Notes under the pieces: model-generated
Databases searched by the model: none
What the model saw: the letters and a program-made list of their open reading frames with translations, nothing else
What the model was told of the DNA's origin: nothing
DNA from: Actinomycetota bacterium
GTDB lineage: Bacteria > Actinomycetota > Acidimicrobiia > Acidimicrobiales > Aldehydirespiratoraceae
DNA: 10,284 nucleotides
Direction of reading: 5' to 3'
NCBI GenBank assembly: GCA_012271125.1
Contig: JAAXHB010000043.1
Span: 1 to 10,284 of the forward strand
In this document: positions 6,122 to 10,284 of the stretch, one piece after another
How the letters are laid out: each line of letters begins with the position of its first letter
Position numbering within the stretch: the stretch's first letter is position 1
Program-made: the position numbers and the translations under genes

Positions 6122-7119
6122 GGGAGGCGACGTATGCGCGCTTAACGCGCTTTGCGCTGTGGTCTTTGACGGTGATCGTGGTTTCGGGCTCCGCAGTACG
6201 ACTGACCGGCTCTGGTCTTGGATGCGAGGACTGGCCCACATGTGAAACAGGCAGCCTCATCGCGCCGCTTGAGTTCCACGCCCAGGTGGAGTTCCTGAAC
6301 CGACTCTTCACAGGAGTTGTAGCAGCAGCAGTGATTGGTGCGGTGCTGGGGTCGTTGCGGCGCAAGCCACGTGAAATGGCGTTGCTGTGGTGGTCGTTGG
6401 GACTGGTCGCAGGGGTGGTGGCGCAAGTGCTGCTTGGGGCGTTGCTGGTATGGACGCATCTCGACCCGCGATTTGTGATGGGGCACTTTCTGTTGTCGAT
6501 GGTGTTGCTATGGAACGCAGTGGTGCTTGACATCAAGGCACGGCGCGATGTCCTGTCGGTTGGCGGTGCCGCAGATGTCGTCGTCGAAGGCGGTGCTGCA
6601 GATGTTGTCGTTGAAGATGGTGCTGCTGATGTTGTCGTCAATAGCGGTGCAATCAATACGGCGACTAGGTGGATGATTCGCGCAGTGTTTGTTGTCGCAA
6701 TGGGGGTAATAGTCACCGGCACGCTTGTAACCGGCTCCGGTCCACACGCCGGCGACGATATTGCTGAGCGGTTGCCGTTGCTGGTGCGTGAAGTTACACG
6801 CATTCACAGCATCGTCGCTATTGGGCTTTTGGCACTGGTAGCGGCGACATGGATACGTGTTAGGCGGAGACTTTCTGAGCGGGGCGACACCATGAGGTTC
6901 GGGCTAGACATGTTGAAGGCGGGGGGCATTGAAGGGCGGCTGGCGGGGGTTGCGGTGCTGCTGATCGCTCAAGGCACGCTTGGCTACACGCAGTACTTCA
7001 CTGGCGTTCCGGTGGTGCTAGTCGGCATACATGTGTTGTTGGCATCTATATTGTGGATACAGATTGTGCGCCTTAGTTGCGCGCCCGTTGAGGTGAGTCT
7101 CCCCAACAACTCAAATTGA
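6118..7119 (+). CDS. ctaA: Heme A synthase
   Basis: Integral membrane enzyme oxidising a methyl group of heme O to the formyl group of heme A, the cofactor of the oxidase encoded alongside. It has 333 residues and about eight helices in two four-helix halves. Seen: 'SGSAVRLTGSGLGC-x5-C' with the external cysteine pair Cys36/Cys42, Glu58 in 'EFLNRL' (Asn in place of the Bacillus His, as I recall for actinobacterial CtaA), and ligand histidines His123 ('MGHFLLSM'), His230 ('RIHSIVAIG') and His305 ('GIHVLLAS'). The linker between the halves, residues 149-175, is three copies of a 9-residue repeat. The GTG start is the first possible one, since TAA lies four codons upstream in frame; it overlaps the stop of the 14-codon leader ORF. 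clpS follows after 7 bases. Confidence 0.94.
   Translation: MREATYARLTRFALWSLTVIVVSGSAVRLTGSGLGCEDWPTCETGSLIAPLEFHAQVEFLNRLFTGVVAAAVIGAVLGSLRRKPREMALLWWSLGLVAGVVAQVLLGALLVWTHLDPRFVMGHFLLSMVLLWNAVVLDIKARRDVLSVGGAADVVVEGGAADVVVEDGAADVVVNSGAINTATRWMIRAVFVVAMGVIVTGTLVTGSGPHAGDDIAERLPLLVREVTRIHSIVAIGLLALVAATWIRVRRRLSERGDTMRFGLDMLKAGGIEGRLAGVAVLLIAQGTLGYTQYFTGVPVVLVGIHVLLASILWIQIVRLSCAPVEVSLPNNSN
6562..6642 (+). repeat. 27-bp in-frame minisatellite in the ctaA central linker
   Basis: Three tandem 27-base units (6562-6588, 6589-6615, 6616-6642) encode GGAADVVVE, GGAADVVVE and DGAADVVVN, followed by a partial unit (SGA, 6643-6651). The third unit differs in a few bases. Because the period is a multiple of three, copy number changes would keep the reading frame. 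The segment lies between the two four-helix halves, predicted on the cytoplasmic side. Confidence 0.93.
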
Positions 7120-7126
7120 GGACGCC

Positions 7127-7423
7127 ATGACAACGGCACCAGTTATTGCCCCAGTCAAGCAACCGACCGACGAGAGTAAGCCGCGCTCGGATAAGCCCTG
7201 GAAGGTGATCGTGTGGGACGATCCGGTGAACTTGATGTCGTATGTGACCTATGTGTTCCAAAAGCTGTTCGGGTTCTCACGTGAGAAGGCGCAGAAGCTC
7301 ATGTTGCAGGTTCATAACGAGGGCAAGGCTGTGGTTGCCTCAGGCCCGAAGGAAGCTGCCGAGCATTATGTGTTTCAGCTGCATGAGCATGGGCTCTGGG
7401 CCACCATGCAACAGGATTTTTAG
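7127..7423 (+). CDS. clpS: ATP-dependent Clp protease adaptor ClpS
   Basis: Small cytoplasmic adaptor that binds proteins with destabilising N-terminal residues and hands them to the Clp unfoldase (ClpC in actinobacteria) for degradation. It has 98 residues, normal for the family. After a disordered N-tail (1-23) comes the core 'WKVIVWDDPVNLMSYVTYVF', with N-degron pocket residues Asp31, Asp32, Asn35 and Met37, then 'LMLQVHNEGKAVV' with His63, 'SGPKEAAEHYVFQL' and the closing 'GLWATMQQD'. The ATG has GAGG six bases upstream. It follows ctaA by 7 bases, so the two are probably cotranscribed, although they are functionally unrelated. The TAG stop lies inside the first copy of a 24-bp direct repeat. 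Confidence 0.97.
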   Translation: MTTAPVIAPVKQPTDESKPRSDKPWKVIVWDDPVNLMSYVTYVFQKLFGFSREKAQKLMLQVHNEGKAVVASGPKEAAEHYVFQLHEHGLWATMQQDF

Positions 7424-7478
7424 GGCAGCAGGATTAGTAGGGCTAGTAGGACTCTTAGGGCAGCAGGATTAGTAGGGC
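7420..7478 (+). repeat. 24-bp direct repeat pair spanning the clpS stop and the spacer to the DUF2017 gene
   Basis: Two identical 24-base copies lie at 7420-7443 and 7455-7478, 35 bases apart. The 11 bases between them continue the AGTAGG pattern. The whole spacer is therefore made of TAGTAGGGC-like units with several TAG triplets. The first copy includes the clpS stop codon, and the second ends just before the GTG of the next gene, where its AGGG can act as ribosome binding site. Confidence 0.93.
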
Positions 7479-7481
7479 ATT

Positions 7482-7991
7482 GTGGCAGGCGAATTCATGA
7501 GCCGATTTAAAACCACCGACGACGGCGTGCATGTCAACATTGGCGAAGGCGAGCTTGAAACGCTGACAAACCTTGTCGAGCAGTTTCGTCAGTTGCTTTT
7601 TAGCGGGACAGATCCGAACTTGACGCGTCTTGAGCCATTGGCGTGTCCCGACGACCCCGACGCAGAACTGCAATATCGAGAAATGGCAGCAACAACCTTG
7701 CTAGATCATCGACTTAACGCCATCGACATTGTTCAAACGCACTTAACTGAGCTAGGCGAAACTGACGAGCCTGTCGTGGCAGATGACTCTCAGGTAGCGG
7801 CATGGATGCAAACCCTAAACGCCATGCGGCTCTACCTAGGAGAACGCCTCGGGGTTGCCGAGCATCCCGACGGCCCTGATGCAGAGCATCCTGAAGCGCC
7901 GTTGTTTGCTGCCTTTGTTTGGCTCGGAGGCTTGCTCGAAGAGCTTGTCGAAGCCGCCTACCCCGCTTTACCCAAGAATACAGACGGGTAG
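7482..7991 (+). CDS. DUF2017 family protein (actinobacterial, clpS-linked)
   Basis: A soluble acidic protein of 169 residues of unknown function. It begins 'MSRFKTTDDGVHVNI' (from Met6), followed by an amphipathic helix 'ELETLTNLVEQFRQLL', an 'LACPDDPDAELQYREMA' segment and a C-terminal helical part with 'WMQTLNAMRLYLGERLGV' and 'FVWLGGLLEELVEAAYPAL'. This pattern, and its place directly after clpS, match the DUF2017 family as I recall it. The adjacency hints at a link to Clp proteolysis, which is inference only. Two starts are possible: GTG at 7482, with AGGG six bases upstream, and ATG at 7497, with a weak GCAGG; family N-termini favour the latter. The last gene before the tRNA, it ends 13 bases upstream of it. 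Confidence 0.85.
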   Translation: MAGEFMSRFKTTDDGVHVNIGEGELETLTNLVEQFRQLLFSGTDPNLTRLEPLACPDDPDAELQYREMAATTLLDHRLNAIDIVQTHLTELGETDEPVVADDSQVAAWMQTLNAMRLYLGERLGVAEHPDGPDAEHPEAPLFAAFVWLGGLLEELVEAAYPALPKNTDG

Positions 7992-8004
7992 CATTCCACC
8001 CTTA

Positions 8005-8077
8005 GCCCCCATCGTCCAGTGGCCTAGGACATCGGCCTTTCACGCCGGAAACACGGGTTCGAATCCCGTTGGGGGTG
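8005..8077 (+). tRNA. tRNA-Glu (anticodon UUC)
   Basis: A full cloverleaf of 73 bases can be drawn. The acceptor stem is GCCCCCA / TGGGGGT with a G-U first pair, and the discriminator is G. The D-arm has GTCC/GGAC, the anticodon stem TCGGC/GCCGG encloses loop CTTTCAC with anticodon TTC at 8039-8041, and the T-arm is ACGGG-TTCGAAT-CCCGT. CCA is not encoded (CGG follows). No matching 3'-end duplicate (attachment site) is seen downstream in the window. Confidence 0.96.
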
Positions 8078-8086
8078 CGGCTGGGG

Positions 8087-8092
8087 TATTGT
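8087..8092 (+). promoter_or_regulatory. Possible -10 element of the surface protein gene (leaderless start)
   Basis: TATTGT lies six bases before the ATG at 8099, close to the actinobacterial TAnnnT pattern. Transcription would then start at or next to the ATG and give a leaderless mRNA; the only purine-rich sequence (AGGG) is too close to the ATG to be a good ribosome binding site. No convincing -35 is visible because that region falls within the tRNA 3' half. Confidence 0.3.
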
Positions 8093-8098
8093 TAGGGC

Positions 8099-9758
8099 AT
8101 GTTTGGAATTTTTAAATCGGTGGTGTTGGCGGCTGTGATGGTTGCTGGGATCACCGTGTCTGTTGGGGCGCAGGAGGCTCGCGGGGGGGGGGCAATTAGC
8201 TAATTCCCCTGTCGATGATTTTTCGTGGGGCGATTCGCTTGATGCGCTTGTTGAGTGTGTCGACGAGGTTGAGGTCTGTGCTCAAGGGCTAGTTGACAGA
8301 GCTGCGCCGCGGTGGTTAGCGGTGACCTGGATAGTCCAAAATGTAGATGACGGCGTGGAGCTGGGGTCGGTGCGTCGGTTTAGTGATGTCGGTGACGACC
8401 ATCCATACGTCGCATATATAGAACGTGCTGCGGAGCTTGGGATTACCCAAGGTTGTGGCGACGGGTCACGATTTTGTCCTGATGACATGGTGACACAAGC
8501 TCAGATGGCAGCGTTTTTGGTGCGTGGCTTGACTGCTACAGAAGTGGTTGAGCCCGAAATGGTTGTAACTGTGTCGTCAGTTCAGCCAGTGTCTGTCTCA
8601 CAAGCTGATCCTGTTCCAACACCAGTTCCGCAAGAAAATCCTGTTGCGCAAGACGATCCAGCACCACAAGCCGATCCGGTTCCTCAAGAAGTGCCGGTGG
8701 CTCAAGAAACCGGCGACATGTTGCGTCACGAATTTTATTACGTGGATCGTGTCGGGTTAGAGCATCTAGAAGTGGTTATGGATGTTTTAGCAAATGATGA
8801 ATGTGTTACAACCTGCAGCAACGTAAGCATCAAATACGCACCGAAAGTGGGCACCACAACTTGGGATGGTGACCAGCAGCGACTCATATATGAAGTACCC
8901 GAAGGCACAGCCTTGCCGGGTTGGGCTGTGGCGATTGGTTATGAAACCGACACCTCGCCATGGAACGCCATCGTCACTATTGTCTTCAACGAAATACCAG
9001 ACCCTGGCTACCAAGACATCGCAGTCGGTGATGGCTTCTGGTGCGCTGTCACCGGCCAAGGTGCTATTGAGTGCGAAGGTGACAACAGCAGTGGGCAAAC
9101 CAATGTTCCCAATGGCACTGATTTTGTTTCAGTGTTCTCAGGCGACGCCCATTCGTGTGCCATACGAACCAACGGCAGCGTCACATGTTGGGGAAGCAAC
9201 CTGGTTGGCGAGTCAGCTGATCCCAGCGGCACATTCAAGATGCTTGGTCTTGGGTTACACGTAACTTGCGGGCTTAAGACAGACAACACTTTGGCATGTC
9301 AAGGCGCAAGTCACGGCAGCACAGACCTTCCCGGAGGCACTCACAAGTCACTGTCAATGGGGCAACTAAATGGCTGTTCAGTTACGACAGATAACGACCT
9401 GACATGCTGGGGCGAAGTAGGTGCGAACAAGCGAGACGTGCCACCTGACAAGGCAAAGCACGTAACAACTTCTGGTGTTCATTCGTGCGCTATCAAGCTA
9501 GATGACACTCTGACATGTTGGGGCTCTAACACAAAAGGTCAAGCCGATTCACAATCTGAAATGTTTAAGGCACTGGCTGCTGGCGGACAGCACACCTGTG
9601 GCATTAAAACCGACGACACGATTTTCTGTTGGGGTAACAACGACAACCAACAAACGATGTCACCTGACGGAACATTCAGCGCTATCTCGGCTTATGCAGA
9701 CGCGACTTGTGCGTTGACAATGACCGGACAACGTGAATGCTGGGGAACGCTTAGCTAG
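8099..9758 (+). CDS. Secreted SLH / RCC1-like repeat protein, frame broken at a poly-G tract
   Basis: The signal peptide and body are in different frames. From ATG 8099 runs 'MFGIFKSVVLAAVMVAGITV', with a likely cleavage after 'VGA', until a run of ten G, then TAA at 8201-8203. The body is open in the next frame to TAG at 9756-9758; a run of nine G would join them. A start at TTG 8142 would give an intact frame without a signal peptide and is unlikely. Body: an SLH motif (8379-8531, 'FSDVGDDHPYVAYIERAAEL' and 'GITQGCGDG'); a Pro/Gln/Val-rich linker (8550-8711); a cadherin- or Ig-like domain ('VVMDVLANDECV', about 8715-9000); and seven RCC1-like repeats (9003-9755) of the form 'HSCAI...CWG', each with two cysteines, enough for one seven-bladed beta-propeller. 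It is probably displayed on the cell surface; the ligand is unknown. Lower GC than the oxidase genes suggests a different history. Confidence 0.85.
8183..8192 (+). repeat. Ten-base poly-G tract just after the signal peptide
   Basis: Ten consecutive G follow codon 28 (CGC) of the signal-peptide frame. Nine or twelve G would put the signal peptide in frame with the SLH/RCC1 body; ten causes a stop four codons after the tract begins to decode. This is the classic position and length of a slipped-strand phase-variation tract, but also a common place for base-count errors in sequencing. Confidence 0.9.
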
Positions 9759-10240
9759 GGGCTGATATCGACTGGGGTGCTTGGGACGTTGCCGGCGACG
9801 ACATCCGGCAGGAACTCGCGGAGACGTTCGGGGACGGTCGAATAATCGCTAGATAGGAGCTCATCAAGGTTCCACCAGCCGGCGTCGATGAATGCGGCGA
9901 CTTCTAAGGCTTCAAGACCTTGGGGCTTGTAGTCGCCTGTGTCGCATCTTGCGAGGAAGATTTGCTCATTCGACTCAAAACGCAGCCCGCTAAAGGTGTA
10001 TTCCACATACTGCGTCCACACGCACGGGCCTAGCTCTACTTTGTCGATACCAGTTTCTTCATAAAGCTCTCGCAAGCACGCCACTCCTGGGTCTTCGCCC
10101 ACACCAATTCCGCCACCTGGAATCTCTAACCATTCAGGCTTGTGCGGGTCAATCGGATCCTCTGAGCGGATCAGAAAAATCCTGTCACGGCTATCCAACA
10201 GCACACACCTCGCCGCCGGCCTCCTGATTGTGAACGACAT
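9755..10240 (-). CDS. Nudix hydrolase
   Basis: A cytoplasmic hydrolase of nucleoside diphosphates linked to another group, 161 residues. The Nudix box G-x5-E-x7-R-E-x2-E-E-x-G is complete at residues 43-64 (Gly43, Glu49, Arg57, Glu58, Glu61, Glu62, Gly64), preceded by 'EWLEIPGGG'. The N-terminal strand 'RPAARCVLLDSRDRIFLI' and C-terminal 'WWNLDELL' fit the fold. The substrate cannot be read from sequence; mutT-like and general housecleaning roles are both possible. ATG at 10240 has GGGAG nine bases upstream. Its TAG stop shares the palindrome CTAG with the stop of the convergent surface protein gene, and no terminator separates them. Confidence 0.93.
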   Translation of the reverse strand: MSFTIRRPAARCVLLDSRDRIFLIRSEDPIDPHKPEWLEIPGGGIGVGEDPGVACLRELYEETGIDKVELGPCVWTQYVEYTFSGLRFESNEQIFLARCDTGDYKPQGLEALEVAAFIDAGWWNLDELLSSDYSTVPERLREFLPDVVAGNVPSTPVDISP

Positions 10241-10284
10241 CTGCTCACTCTCCCAAGTTGCGTTCGTGGCCTTTATCGGGCTTA

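Noticed and set aside
6134..6145. ATG with a well-spaced GGGAGG inside the ctaA 5' end
   Set aside because: It is out of frame with ctaA and stops after three codons, so it cannot be the ctaA start; a regulatory role is not supported by anything else.
6105..6803. Long minus-strand ORF with Thr/Ser/Ala/Pro repeats opposite ctaA
   Set aside because: It is the antisense of the ctaA minisatellite and lacks any domain; ctaA on the plus strand has complete catalytic motifs.
7420..7478. Direct repeats as a CRISPR array
   Set aside because: There are only two copies with an 11-base gap that continues the repeat pattern; no spacers or cas genes are seen.
8142..8200. TTG at 8142 as start of the SLH/RCC1 gene
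   Set aside because: It gives an Arg/Gly-rich N-terminus without a signal peptide, while a clear signal peptide begins at ATG 8099 in the other frame; the TTG reading of this stretch is a shadow of that peptide.
10241..10284. Last 44 bases upstream of the Nudix gene
   Set aside because: Apart from the ribosome binding site no promoter, gene or repeat could be supported.

Overview
The window looks like chromosomal DNA of a fairly high-GC actinobacterium, most likely of the Acidimicrobiia type. This is an inference from several features: a CtaF-type cytochrome oxidase subunit IV, a clpS gene followed by a DUF2017 gene, a heme A synthase with the actinobacterial E-F-x-N-R variant, frequent GTG starts, and a secreted protein with an SLH motif of the 'GITQGCGDG...FCPD' style. 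No marker gene fixes the species.

Positions 1-6057 (minus strand) carry a tightly packed terminal-oxidase operon, transcribed right to left: ctaB (heme O synthase), a subunit-I-like membrane protein without heme ligands, ctaE (subunit III), an extended ctaF-like subunit IV, ctaC (subunit II with CuA and a fused cytochrome c domain), and ctaD (catalytic subunit I, cut by the window edge). Three of the junctions overlap by 1 or 4 bases, which suggests translational coupling.

Positions 6058-7991 (plus strand) start head-to-head with ctaB. ctaA (heme A synthase) is followed by clpS (N-degron adaptor) and a DUF2017 gene. ctaB and ctaA perform successive steps, heme B to heme O to heme A, so the divergent pair supplies the cofactor of the oxidase beside it. 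The 60-base gap between them holds an unusual 19-bp inverted copy of ctaB codons 15-20, which forms the start of a 14-codon leader ORF whose stop overlaps the ctaA start.

Positions 8005-8077 are tRNA-Glu(UUC). After it the style changes: a gene for a secreted SLH / proline-rich / seven-repeat RCC1-like protein has its signal peptide out of frame with its body, separated by a run of ten G. This is either a phase-variable switch in the OFF state or a homopolymer sequencing error. A Nudix hydrolase gene converges on it, and the two stop codons share one CTAG.

The strongest candidates for something new are the ligand-less subunit I paralog inside the oxidase operon, the poly-G frameshift in the surface protein gene, and the inverted ctaB fragment acting as a possible ctaA leader. 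Two intergenic spacers (after ctaE and after clpS) are also built from short tandem repeats that duplicate stop codons.
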